This document shows positions 26,732 through 35,432 of a stretch of DNA of 64,000 bases, piece by piece; the stretch's first letter is position 1, and each line of letters opens with the position of its first letter. The position numbers were made by a program, and so were the translations under genes. Under the pieces are notes generated by a model. The model saw nothing but the letters and a program-made list of their open reading frames with translations, had not been told where the DNA came from and searched no databases. The stretch is taken from positions 1,492,501-1,556,500 of the forward strand of contig NZ_CP146606.1 of the NCBI RefSeq assembly GCF_032842945.2, given 5' to 3'. The DNA comes from Roseovarius sp. W115 (GTDB lineage Bacteria; Pseudomonadota; Alphaproteobacteria; Rhodobacterales; Rhodobacteraceae).

Positions 26732-27327
26732 GTTTCTAGCTCTCCTTTGAGGCTGAGATACGACAAAATTTCCAGAAGAGGCAAACCCAAGACGGTAAAA
26801 TAGTCGCCATTGACCTGAGCAAAGAGACGGGCGCCCTCTTCTTCGAGCTTGTAGCATCCAACAGACTCGCGGATGCTTTGCCAATTTCTATCAACATAGC
26901 TTTGAAGATACGCGTCGGTCATTTGGCGCATGACCATTTTTACGACGCCCACATGTCGCCACAAGGGTTTTCCATTTTCGCAAATTACAGCTGCGGACAA
27001 AAGTTCATGCCGGTGCCCGTTCATTGCCAGAAGTTGTGCCAAACCGGTTTCAGGGTCAGAAGGTTTGGAAAGAAGTGAGCCCTCAAAGCTCAATACTTGG
27101 TCACATCCCAGGACGGTTTTGTCTGGATTCTTTGCAGAGATCTTAAGTGCTTTCATCTCGGCAAGTGTGTCAGCAATGTCCCTGGGTGGCGCGCCTTCTT
27201 CCTGCATAGCCTGTTTTACCATCTCTTCATCTATGCGCGGCGCCTGCGTTGCAAAATCCACGCCTGCATTCTGCAAAAGCGTCTGCCTCGTCCTGGAACC
27301 GGACGCGAGGATTATTGTGCGGGGCAT
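26728..27327 (-). CDS. maf: Maf/YceF-type nucleotide pyrophosphatase
   Basis: A protein of 199 residues with the Maf motif ILASGSRTRQTLLQNAG, the active-site GCDQVLSFEG and SVGCYKLEEEGARLF. The conserved Gln in the GCDQ motif places it with the YceF (m7GTP) group rather than the dTTP/UTP group, although the assignment is not firm. It prevents modified nucleotides from entering nucleic acids. It is the first gene left of the AT-rich origin-like gap, and its start codon abuts a DnaA-box-like sequence. Confidence 0.92.
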   Translation of the reverse strand: MPRTIILASGSRTRQTLLQNAGVDFATQAPRIDEEMVKQAMQEEGAPPRDIADTLAEMKALKISAKNPDKTVLGCDQVLSFEGSLLSKPSDPETGLAQLLAMNGHRHELLSAAVICENGKPLWRHVGVVKMVMRQMTDAYLQSYVDRNWQSIRESVGCYKLEEEGARLFAQVNGDYFTVLGLPLLEILSYLSLKGELET

Positions 27328-27739
27328 GTGGAAAACCTGTCAGAAGGAGTTGAACAATTTGGGGTCAAATTCCTCATAAAACAAAATTTTGGAGCATGCG
27401 CGATAAAGAGCACCTGTTTTAAAAACTTTCACTGATTTTATTCCAAGTGGAAAAGAACAAGTTGCTTTGGTTGAAACTCAATTTTCTTATCAAAAAGTAA
27501 TTAAGAACGTCCACTGATTTCTTTGCTATGATCCCACATTAACATACTGTTTTTATTTATTTATTTTAGATGCATAGTTATGGTATTCATCTTATCAACA
27601 CAGTTTTCAACAAGCAGCCGTCTTGTCCAAAACTCTGTGAAAAAGTCAATAATCCACAAAAATCGGTGACACTACTAAATCATCATCCTTTTTCTTTTCT
27701 TATTTTATTTATAGGAGCAAAAGGGAAAGGTGGAAAACC
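27328..27739. other. Candidate chromosomal replication origin (oriC)
   Basis: A 412-base gene-free AT-rich stretch between divergent maf and hemJ. One-mismatch matches to the DnaA box TTATCCACA are TTATCAACA (27592-27600), TAATCCACA (27650-27658) and, reversed, TGTGGAAAA (27327-27335). The core GTGGAAAA recurs at 27447-27454 and 27730-27737, and weaker boxes occur at 27604 and 27636. TTTTATTTATTTATTTT (27551-27567) is a plausible unwinding element. The flanking maf-aroE-coaE-dnaQ and rho-mnmE-mnmG-rsmG-parAB blocks and two nearby parS sites are what one expects at an alphaproteobacterial origin. Confidence 0.72.
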
Positions 27740-28189
27740 ATGAGCGATACGTTGGCTTTGGCATATCCGTGGGTGAAGTCACTTCACATCATGTCAGTGA
27801 TAGCTTGGATGGCAGGTCTCTTCTACCTCCCTCGTTTATTTGTGTATCACGTCGAACAGTCTAACCCCGGTGATAGTAGAGATACTGTATTTCAGACAAT
27901 GGAACTGAAACTACTTCGCGTGATTATGAATCCGGCGATGATCGCGACATGGGTGTTTGGTCTTTTGCTCTTGTTCACGCCTGGGATCGTGGATTGGGGT
28001 TCTGTGTGGCCCTATGTGAAGCTGACTTGTGTTGCAGCTATGACTTGGTTCCACCACTGGCTCGGCCGACGACGCAAAGAGTTTTTGAACGGACGTAATA
28101 CGCGCACCGGGCGTCAGTTTCGGATGATGAATGAAGTACCGACAATTCTAATGGTACTGATTGTCATCTCTGTTGTGGTGAAGTTCTGA
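27740..28189 (+). CDS. hemJ: HemJ protoporphyrinogen IX oxidase
   Basis: A protein of 149 residues with four membrane helices. The conserved His in KSLHIMSVIAWMAGLFYLPRLF and the basic RRKEFLNG and RTGRQFRMMNEVPT segments match HemJ (formerly UPF0093). It oxidises protoporphyrinogen IX in the inner membrane, replacing HemG or HemY in many alphaproteobacteria. It is the first gene to the right of the candidate origin. AAAGG lies nine bases before the ATG. Confidence 0.92.
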   Translation: MSDTLALAYPWVKSLHIMSVIAWMAGLFYLPRLFVYHVEQSNPGDSRDTVFQTMELKLLRVIMNPAMIATWVFGLLLLFTPGIVDWGSVWPYVKLTCVAAMTWFHHWLGRRRKEFLNGRNTRTGRQFRMMNEVPTILMVLIVISVVVKF

Positions 28190-28233
28190 TCCGTTGACTC
28201 CCTGATCTTAAATCCCTAGAGAGCTAATTTAGG

Positions 28234-28294
28234 TGCCCGTCCGGGCAAACCGTTTCCCAAGACCAAATCAAAAGCCGTGGACTAGATGTCCACG
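28234..28294 (+). promoter_or_regulatory. Two hairpins in the rho leader
   Basis: TGCCC/GGGCA (28234-28238 and 28243-28247, loop GTCC) and a perfect 7-bp stem CGTGGAC/GTCCACG (28276-28282 and 28288-28294, loop TAGAT) lie just upstream of the rho start at 28309. Neither is followed by a T tract. rho leaders in other bacteria carry autoregulatory attenuation signals, so these could control rho; this is inference. Confidence 0.4.
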
Positions 28295-28308
28295 CCGAAG
28301 GATATAAT

Positions 28309-29580
28309 ATGCCAGATGATCGTCTGAACCTTTCAGATCTGAAAGCTCATACAGCCAAAGACCTGTTGTCGATGGCAGAAGAACTGGAAATCGAAAACGC
28401 CTCGACGATGCGAAAAGGCGAAATGATGTTTCAGATTTTGCGTGAACGCGCGGATGAGGGATGGACTGTCTATGGCGATGGTGTGCTTGAGGTTCTGCAG
28501 GATGGCTTTGGATTTTTAAGGTCTTCAGAGGCAAACTATCTTCCGGGACCAGATGATATTTATGTTTCTCCGGAAACGATCCGTAAGCATTCCTTACGTA
28601 CAGGCGATACGATTGAAGGTGAGATCAAAGCGCCGGAGGATAACGAACGGTATTTTGTTTTGACTCTGGTAACTCAAATCAACTTTGAGGAACCGGAACG
28701 CGCGAAACATAAGATTGCGTTTGATAACCTAACGCCTCTTTATCCAGATGAACGCCTAAAGATGGAGGTTGATGATCCTACAGGTAAAGACCGATCCGCT
28801 CGTGTTATTGATCTGGTCGCTCCTATTGGGAAAGGTCAGCGATCCCTTATCGTGGCTCCACCGCGTACTGGTAAAACTGTTATTCTTCAGAACATTGCCT
28901 CTAGTATCGAGAAAAACCATCCGGAATGCTATTTAATCGTTTTGCTGATTGATGAGCGCCCGGAGGAAGTCACAGACATGCAGCGGTCTGTGAAGGGTGA
29001 AGTGATCAGTTCGACTTTTGATGAACCAGCCTCGCGTCACGTTGCTGTCGCAGAGATGGTGATCGAAAAAGCAAAACGATTGGTAGAACACAAACGAGAT
29101 GTTGTTATCTTACTCGACTCAATCACAAGACTTGGTAGGGCGTACAATACAGTTGTCCCGTCTTCAGGTAAGGTTCTGACGGGCGGTGTGGATGCCAATG
29201 CCCTTCAAAGACCGAAACGGTTCTTCGGTGCTGCCCGGAATATCGAAGAAGGTGGATCATTGACGATCGTCTCAACAGCTCTGATCGAAACCGGCAGCCG
29301 TATGGACGAGGTGATCTTTGAGGAATTCAAAGGAACCGGTAACTCTGAGATTATTCTGGATCGTAAAGTGGCAGATAAACGTGTGTTCCCGGCCATCGAT
29401 ATTCTGAAATCCGGTACGCGGAAAGAAGATCTGCTCATTGATAAAATCGATCTTCAGAAGACATATGTGCTTCGTCGTATTCTCAATCCGATGGGAACAA
29501 CGGATGCGATTGAGTTCTTGTTATCGAAGCTAAAGCAAACCAAGACAAATTCCGAGTTTTTCGACTCTATGAACACCTAA
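28309..29580 (+). CDS. rho: Transcription termination factor Rho
   Basis: A protein of 423 residues. The N-terminal helical part is followed by the primary RNA-binding cold-shock-like domain ([24 protein letters not shown]). The motor domain has the P-loop [15 protein letters not shown], Walker [17 protein letters not shown], the secondary-site Q and R loops ([20 protein letters not shown]) and the conserved arginine finger region. It is the hexameric helicase that ends untranslated transcripts. The length is normal and no insertion domain is present. mnmE follows after 21 bases. Confidence 0.98.
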   Translation: MPDDRLNLSDLKAHTAKDLLSMAEELEIENASTMRKGEMMFQILRERADEGWTVYGDGVLEVLQDGFGFLRSSEANYLPGPDDIYVSPETIRKHSLRTGDTIEGEIKAPEDNERYFVLTLVTQINFEEPERAKHKIAFDNLTPLYPDERLKMEVDDPTGKDRSARVIDLVAPIGKGQRSLIVAPPRTGKTVILQNIASSIEKNHPECYLIVLLIDERPEEVTDMQRSVKGEVISSTFDEPASRHVAVAEMVIEKAKRLVEHKRDVVILLDSITRLGRAYNTVVPSSGKVLTGGVDANALQRPKRFFGAARNIEEGGSLTIVSTALIETGSRMDEVIFEEFKGTGNSEIILDRKVADKRVFPAIDILKSGTRKEDLLIDKIDLQKTYVLRRILNPMGTTDAIEFLLSKLKQTKTNSEFFDSMNT

Positions 29581-29601
29581 CTTTCCCTGGAGAGGGTTGT
29601 G

Positions 29602-30891
29602 ATGGACACGATCTTTGCGCTTTCAACAGCTCAGGGAAAGGCGGGGGTTTCCGTCATCCGTGTTTCGGGCCCTCTGGCTTTTGACAGTGTCAAAGCTTTG
29701 TGCGGAGATGTGCCAGTGCGCCGCAAGGCGTCGCTTCGAGAGCTGAAGACAGCAGATGGTGATAGAATCGACGAAGCACTAGTTCTTACATTTGACCATG
29801 GCCAAAGCTTTACCGGCGAGATGTCTGTTGAATTTCAATGCCATGGTAGTGTCGCGGTTGTATCAAAGATTCTTGAAACGCTGGGAAAACTTGAGGGTTG
29901 CCGACAGGCCGATGCCGGCGAGTTTACCAGGCGAGCGCTTGAGAACAACCGACTGGACTTGTCTCAGATTGAAGGCCTTGCTGATCTTATTGAAGCAGAG
30001 ACGGAAGCTCAGCGGCGCCAAGCGCTGCGAGTTTTCTCAGGTGAATTGGGTGGTAAAGCGTCGGAGTGGCGTCGGCATCTTATAAGAGCCGCCGCTTTGA
30101 TAGAAGCAACAATTGATTTTGCGGATGAAGATGTTCCTGTGGATGTTGCCCCAGAAGTCAGCAAGCTGATTTGCTGTGTTCTTGATGGCTTGCAGGAGGA
30201 AATAGAAGGATACTCGTCGGCGGAGAGAATTCGGACCGGATTCGAAGTTGCTATTGTTGGGCCCCCAAACACGGGTAAGTCTACACTGCTCAATTACGTT
30301 GCAGGTCGGGATGCTGCAATTACGTCAAATCATGCGGGAACCACCCGCGATGTGATAGAAGTAAAGATGGATCTTGGTGGTTTACCAGTGACCCTTTTAG
30401 ATACCGCAGGATTGAGAGAAGCTGTAGATGAGGTTGAAGCGATTGGCATCGATCGGGCACGCTCACGCGCGGAGTCCGCAGATCTAAGAGTCATCCTTGT
30501 TGAAGAGGGTAAAGCGCCTGAACTTGTTCCCAGAGATGATGATATCATTTGCCTGGCAAAGGCGGATCTGAGTTCAGAGACTGGTCTTCGCGGAGTGTCT
30601 GGGAAAACAGGGCTGGGTGTTCTTGAGTTGGTGGATGGCGTTACTGAGGCTTTGAAAATTAGAGCGTCAGAGAGTGGACTGGCCATCCGTGAGCGTCATA
30701 AGTCAGCAATGGAACGAGGGTCAGGGTCGTTGCGTTTAGCTCTTAGGCGACTTGCGCAAGGCTCGGAATATTCGGAAATTTGCGCGGAAGAAATTCGTGC
30801 AGCGGTACGAGCACTTGACTCTTTGATTGGTCGAGTGGACATCGAGAATGTTCTCGATGAGATTTTTGCGAGTTTTTGCTTGGGAAAATAG
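29602..30891 (+). CDS. mnmE: tRNA modification GTPase MnmE
   Basis: A protein of 429 residues with an N-terminal formyl-THF-binding domain ([22 protein letters not shown]), a helical middle domain and an inserted GTPase: G1 [12 protein letters not shown], the switch segment [12 protein letters not shown], and G3 DTAGLREA. The C-terminus ends in the required CLGK (family C-x-G-K). With MnmG it makes the cmnm5 group on U34 of several tRNAs. A GTG one codon upstream is an alternative start. It is followed within 5 to 14 bases by mnmG. Confidence 0.96.
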   Translation: MDTIFALSTAQGKAGVSVIRVSGPLAFDSVKALCGDVPVRRKASLRELKTADGDRIDEALVLTFDHGQSFTGEMSVEFQCHGSVAVVSKILETLGKLEGCRQADAGEFTRRALENNRLDLSQIEGLADLIEAETEAQRRQALRVFSGELGGKASEWRRHLIRAAALIEATIDFADEDVPVDVAPEVSKLICCVLDGLQEEIEGYSSAERIRTGFEVAIVGPPNTGKSTLLNYVAGRDAAITSNHAGTTRDVIEVKMDLGGLPVTLLDTAGLREAVDEVEAIGIDRARSRAESADLRVILVEEGKAPELVPRDDDIICLAKADLSSETGLRGVSGKTGLGVLELVDGVTEALKIRASESGLAIRERHKSAMERGSGSLRLALRRLAQGSEYSEICAEEIRAAVRALDSLIGRVDIENVLDEIFASFCLGK

Positions 30892-30896
30892 CGGAG

Positions 30897-30912
30897 TGTT
30901 TCACGTGAAACA
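30897..30912. other. parS centromere site 1
   Basis: TGTTTCACGTGAAACA is a perfect 16-bp palindrome identical to the conserved bacterial parS consensus that ParB binds and spreads from. It lies over the mnmG start region, about 3.2 kb from the candidate origin and 3.3 kb from parB. Confidence 0.93.
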
Positions 30913-32766
30913 TTTTGATGTTCTGGTTATCGGTGGGGGCCATGCCGGTGTGGAAGCGGCTGCGGCGGCTGCCCGTATGGGTGCGCGAACTGGTCTCGTG
31001 ACACTTAGAAAAAGCGCCATCGGCGTCATGTCGTGTAATCCCGCAATAGGTGGGCTGGGTAAGGGACATCTTGTTAGAGAGATTGATGCGCTTGACGGTG
31101 TGATGGGGCGTGTTGCGGACAAGGCCGGCATTCAATTTCGTCTGTTGAATAGGCGCAAGGGCCCAGCAGTTCAGGGCCCTAGAACACAAGCAGACCGTAA
31201 AATTTACCGAGAGGAAATGCAGCACGAAATGGTGTTGCAGCGCGACCTGACGATCATTGAGGGTGAGGCCGCGGATTTTGTTGTGATAAACGACCGAGTG
31301 TCCGGTGTGGTTCTTGCTGATGGGAGCGAGATAACCGCAAAAAGTGTTGTTTTGACGACTGGAACTTTTCTTCGTGGCGTTATTCATATCGGCGATGTTT
31401 CTCGTCCTGGCGGACGCATGGGTGAAAGTCCATCCAAAAAGCTGGCTGAGAGAATTGACGCGTTTGGTCTTCCGCTTGGGCGTTTGAAGACAGGAACACC
31501 CCCTCGTCTCAACGGTAAGACGATCGACTGGGGGAACCTGGAGATGCAGGCTGCGGATGAGGATCCGACGCTGTTTTCGTTCCTGTCCAAAACACCATTC
31601 GCTCGTCAAATCTCTTGTGGGATTACCTATACAAACGAAAGGACGCATGATCTTATCCGCGGGAATCTGGACAGGTCTGCGATGTATGGGGGTCGTATCG
31701 ATGGAATTGGTCCGCGCTACTGTCCTTCTATAGAAGACAAAATCGTCCGATTTGCCGATAAAACGTCGCACCAGATTTTTTGGAGCCTGAAAGCCTTTCG
31801 GATGATGTTATTTATCCAAATGGAATTTCGACGTCCCTTCCGGAAGACATTCAGGCAGAGTACGTCCAGTCCATTTCAGGGTTGGAAAACGCCCAAATCC
31901 TGCAGCCGGGGTACGCAATCGAGTATGATTATGTTGATCCAAGGGCGCTTGATCTAACGCTGGCTGTTTCGTCTGTGCCGGGTCTCTACCTCGCAGGACA
32001 AATCAATGGAACAACAGGATATGAGGAAGCTGCCGCGCAGGGACTCGCCGCTGGTCTCAATGCGGCCTTAAATGTCGAGGAGCGTGAGCCAGTAATTTTC
32101 AGCCGTATGAATAGCTATATTGGCGTAATGATTGATGATTTGACGACCAAGGGCGTGTCGGAGCCATATAGAATGTTTACTTCGCGAGCAGAGTTTAGGC
32201 TCTCGCTGAGGGCGGATAACGCTGATCAGCGCCTCACGCCTGTTGGTCTTGATCTTGGATGTGTGGGTGAGGACCGACGATTTGCGTTTGAGGACAAGGT
32301 GAACCGACTTTCATCTGGCCGTGATCAGCTTGAGAACAGCAGTTATACGCCTGGGCAACTAAATGAATGCGGTATAGCCGTGAATCAGGATGGCGCCCGT
32401 CGTTCAGCATTTCAACTTTTGTCGTATCCGGATGTAGATTTTTCAACGCTGATTGGTCTGGACGAGTCCTTCTCGTCAATAGATCCGGATACGAGAGAGC
32501 AATTGTCCAAAGACGCGCTATACGCAAATTACATCGAACGACAGAAACGGGATGTAGAGCAAATGAAACGAGATGAGGCGCATGTTATTCCTGGGGACTT
32601 CGAGTATTCTGGAATTCAAGGGCTATCCAATGAGCTCAAATCGAAGTTGTCGAAGTCTCGCCCTGAGAATCTTGCACAGGCCTCGAGGATTGATGGCATG
32701 ACGCCTGCGGCACTGACTTTGTTGCTTGCTAAGCTACGTCAAGAAAATCGGAACAAGAGCGCGTGA
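30905..32766 (+). CDS. mnmG: tRNA modification enzyme MnmG, split by an apparent frameshift
   Basis: The protein is complete only if the frame changes once. The first part has the FAD motif [15 protein letters not shown], the [11 protein letters not shown] signature with its Cys, and runs to DKTSHQIF. The second part resumes with [14 protein letters not shown] and includes [19 protein letters not shown]. Corrected, it has about 620 residues, the normal MnmG length. A T6 run at 31776-31781 where seven T are expected explains the break. The start is GTG 30905, eight bases after GCGGAG; GTG 30896 is an alternative. MnmG partners with MnmE, encoded just upstream. Confidence 0.9.
31776..31781 (+). 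other. Frameshift site in mnmG (T6 homopolymer)
   Basis: The zero frame reads ATT TTT TGG and then loses similarity to MnmG; the minus-one frame reads TTG GAG CCT and restores it. One missing T, or a minus-one slip on TTTTTT, reconnects the two parts exactly. A sequencing or assembly error, a real mutation, or slippage by polymerase or ribosome are all possible. Confidence 0.9.
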
Positions 32767-33374
32767 CACTTGGTGGGTTTCTGGATGTTTCACGTGAAAC
32801 AATGGAACGTCTTGAGCGATACTCAGAGCTTCTAGTCAAATGGAATCCTAGAATAAACCTGGTTTCCAAATCCACGATTGATGATCTTTGGACACGCCAC
32901 ATTCTGGATTCAGCACAAATTTTTGAAATTCCCAAAGGCGGTATCCGTAGATGGGTCGACTTGGGCTCGGGTGGAGGTTTTCCGGGTCTGGTTGTTGCAG
33001 TTCTTGTACGAGAGCTAGAACAGCAGTTTGAAATCATGCTTGTGGAAAGTGATGCCCGGAAGTGCGCGTTTCTTTCAAGTGTTGCCAGAGAGTTGGATTT
33101 AAAGGTTCAAATCAAAAATGACCGGATTGAAAATCTCAATTCGTTGGATGCAGATATTGTCTCAGCCCGAGCGCTGGCGGATTTGTCTTCTCTTTTGGAT
33201 TTATCAGAAAGACATTTGGCGCAAGGAGCCACGCTTCTTCTTATGAAGGGAAAAAAATGGCGCTCAGAACTGGAAACCGCACAATCAAAGTGGAACTTTG
33301 ACTGTCAAATTGTTAAAAGCAAAACGAGCGAAGGCTCTGTCATTCTTTGCGTTTCAGGAGTATGCCGTGTCTGA
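32763..33374 (+). CDS. rsmG: 16S rRNA (guanine-527 N7) methyltransferase RsmG
   Basis: A protein of 203 residues with [13 protein letters not shown] near residue 26, [10 protein letters not shown], and the SAM-binding [16 protein letters not shown] motif, all RsmG hallmarks. It methylates G527 of 16S rRNA; loss gives low-level streptomycin resistance. The start is GTG 32763, overlapping the mnmG stop (GTGA). Codons 8 to 13 (DVSRET) are encoded by the second parS site. Its stop overlaps the parA start by 8 bases. Confidence 0.96.
   Translation: MTLGGFLDVSRETMERLERYSELLVKWNPRINLVSKSTIDDLWTRHILDSAQIFEIPKGGIRRWVDLGSGGGFPGLVVAVLVRELEQQFEIMLVESDARKCAFLSSVARELDLKVQIKNDRIENLNSLDADIVSARALADLSSLLDLSERHLAQGATLLLMKGKKWRSELETAQSKWNFDCQIVKSKTSEGSVILCVSGVCRV
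32786..32801. other. parS centromere site 2
   Basis: A second perfect TGTTTCACGTGAAACA, inside rsmG codons. It is read in a different frame from site 1 (here as part of DVSRET, there over the FHVKH-encoding region), so the nucleotide sequence rather than the peptide is conserved. Confidence 0.93.
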
Positions 33375-34176
33375 TCCGACGCGTTATCACGATCCCAAAA
33401 TTGTTGCAGTTGCTAATCAAAAAGGTGGTGTTGGGAAGACAACGACGACCATCAATCTGGGTGCGGCGCTTGCGGAGTTGGGGCGACGCGTTCTTATCGT
33501 TGATCTTGACCCCCAGGGTAACGCGTCGACCGGGCTGGGGATTGAAGCCGACGAACGTACATATACGACCTATGAACTGCTTCTGGAGGAGATCGAGCTC
33601 AAGAAAGTTATCTTGGATACTTCGCAACGTGGTTTGAAGATTATTCCGGCAACTGTTGATCTCAGCTCCGCCGACATGGAACTTATTGCAAACGAAAAAC
33701 GGAGCTTTTTGTTGCATGATGCACTGCGTCAGCCGGCAATGGAAGGTTTTGCGTTTGATTTCATTTTGATTGATTGCCCGCCATCCCTCAACCTTTTGAC
33801 CGTTAATGCAATGGTTGCCGCGCACTCCGTTTTGGTGCCCCTGCAATCTGAATTCTTCGCTTTGGAAGGCTTGTCTCAATTGATGTTGAGTGTGCGAGAA
33901 GTGCGCCAGACGGCTAATCCTGATCTTAGGATTGAAGGTATCGTCCTGACCATGTTTGACGGCCGCAATAACCTGTCGTCTCAAGTCGAGCAGGATGCGC
34001 GCGAGAACTTGGGTGATCTTGTTTTCAAAACACGGATTCCTCGGAACGTTCGGGTGAGCGAAGCGCCATCGTTTGCAGTTCCTGTTTTGTCTTACGATCC
34101 GATGTCAAAAGGCGCCTTGGCTTATCGAGATTTGGCAAAGGAATTGATGAAGAACAATACACTTAAGGCAGCTTAA
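33367..34176 (+). CDS. parA: Chromosome partitioning ATPase ParA
   Basis: A protein of 269 residues with the deviant Walker A motif NQKGGVGKTTTTINLGAALA near the N-terminus, DLDPQGNASTGLG (A' motif) and FILIDCPPSLNLLTVNA (Walker B). ParA forms the dynamic gradient that moves ParB-parS complexes. The start is GTG 33367, with AGGAG six bases upstream; the open frame extending further upstream lies in rsmG. parB follows 15 bases later. Confidence 0.97.
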   Translation: MSDPTRYHDPKIVAVANQKGGVGKTTTTINLGAALAELGRRVLIVDLDPQGNASTGLGIEADERTYTTYELLLEEIELKKVILDTSQRGLKIIPATVDLSSADMELIANEKRSFLLHDALRQPAMEGFAFDFILIDCPPSLNLLTVNAMVAAHSVLVPLQSEFFALEGLSQLMLSVREVRQTANPDLRIEGIVLTMFDGRNNLSSQVEQDARENLGDLVFKTRIPRNVRVSEAPSFAVPVLSYDPMSKGALAYRDLAKELMKNNTLKAA

Positions 34177-34191
34177 ACTCAGGGAAGTGTC

Positions 34192-35088
34192 ATGGCAGAG
34201 AACAAACCGAAACGAGGACTCGGACGCGGACTTTCGGCACTTATGGCCGATGTGGCGGAGAGTCCTGGAACGCCAGCGGAGCGGCTGAACGAAGCCGATC
34301 GTACCTTGCCGATAGAAAGCATCGAGCCTAATCCGGATCAGCCGCGTCGAGATTTTGAGAAAGGGCCTCTGGAAGATCTGGCAGCATCAATTCGGGAGAA
34401 GGGTATTATTCAACCCTTGATTGTAAGATCGAGTTCTCGTGATCCGAACCGCTATGAGATTGTTGCAGGGGAACGGCGTTGGCGTGCGGCGCAGATGGCT
34501 CAGCTCCATGAAGTGCCAGTTCTGGTGCGAGAGTTTGATGATACCGAAGTTCTTGAAATTGCGATCATTGAAAATATCCAACGTGCAGATTTAAATCCAG
34601 TTGAAGAAGCAGCAGGATATAGCCAACTGATGGAGCGGTTTGGTCACACCCAGGAAAAGTTGGCAACTGCGCTTGGAAAGAGCCGTAGTCATATTGCGAA
34701 CTTATTGCGTTTGTTGAATTTGCCGACTGAAGTTCAGGGGTTTCTGAGAGATGGATCTCTTTCAGCAGGTCATGCAAGGGCTTTGATAACCGCCGCTGAT
34801 CCCGTTGCCTTGGCCAAGCAGGTCATAAAGAAGGGTCTATCCGTTCGAGATACTGAAAAGCTTGTAAAATCAGAGGCTTCAGATACATCCCGACCGGTGA
34901 TTAAGGGAGCGGTCGCGCCTGAAAAGGATGCGGATACGATGGCATTGGAAGGTGATTTGTCGGCCAGCCTTGGCATGAAGGTCTCGCTTACACATAGGAC
35001 AGGCCAAGAAGGCGGGCAATTGACAATCTCATATGAGAGTTTCGATCAGTTGGATGCTCTTTGTCAGAAGCTGACGGCTAGCGACTAG
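34192..35088 (+). CDS. parB: Chromosome partitioning protein ParB (parS-binding CTPase)
   Basis: A protein of 298 residues. The N-terminus begins NKPKRGLGRGLSALM, the ParA-interacting arm. The CTPase domain has IEPNPDQPRRDF and the arginine patch GERRWRAAQ with ENIQRADLNPVEEA. A helix-turn-helix follows (HTQEKLATALGKSRSHIANLLRLL), then a C-terminal dimerisation segment. It loads at the two parS sites in mnmG and rsmG. The gene converges with a DUF454 gene, sharing 11 bases. Confidence 0.97.
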   Translation: MAENKPKRGLGRGLSALMADVAESPGTPAERLNEADRTLPIESIEPNPDQPRRDFEKGPLEDLAASIREKGIIQPLIVRSSSRDPNRYEIVAGERRWRAAQMAQLHEVPVLVREFDDTEVLEIAIIENIQRADLNPVEEAAGYSQLMERFGHTQEKLATALGKSRSHIANLLRLLNLPTEVQGFLRDGSLSAGHARALITAADPVALAKQVIKKGLSVRDTEKLVKSEASDTSRPVIKGAVAPEKDADTMALEGDLSASLGMKVSLTHRTGQEGGQLTISYESFDQLDALCQKLTASD

Positions 35089-35431
35089 GTCTGGTCCAGA
35101 TAAAAGTTAGAACTCCGAGCAACACCAAACCCTGAATGGCCGATACCGTCCAAGCTAGTTTCAAGGCCAGTGAAATCCCAAAGACTACCATAATCGACAA
35201 AGTTGCAAGACGTTTGGACCGTGCGCCTATCGCACCGCGTTCACGCCAATCTAAAATTGGTGGCCCGACAACAGGATGAGTGATCATCCAGTGATGCAGG
35301 CGTTCCGATGAGCGCGCAAAACAAAATGCAGCAAGCAACCAGAGCGGGACTGTTGGGATTAAGGGAAGAAACGCCCCAATTGCGCCAAGTGCTAAGCACA
35401 TCAACCCCACAGATATATAGATTGCACGCAT
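35078..35431 (-). CDS. YbaN/DUF454 small membrane protein
   Basis: A protein of 117 residues with three to four membrane helices and the family pattern LGAIGAFLPLIPTVPLWLLAAFCFARSSERLHHW (LPLIPTVPLWLLAAFCFAR) followed by DWRERGAI. DUF454 proteins are small inner-membrane proteins of unknown function. It follows hemW by one base and is probably in the rph-rdgB-hemW operon. Confidence 0.9.
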   Translation of the reverse strand: MRAIYISVGLMCLALGAIGAFLPLIPTVPLWLLAAFCFARSSERLHHWMITHPVVGPPILDWRERGAIGARSKRLATLSIMVVFGISLALKLAWTVSAIQGLVLLGVLTFIWTRPSR

Positions 35432-35432
35432 C

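Noticed and set aside
30743..31771. 342-codon open frame antisense to mnmE/mnmG
   Set aside because: No domain or ribosome site is seen, and both sense genes are unmistakable; it is a shadow frame.
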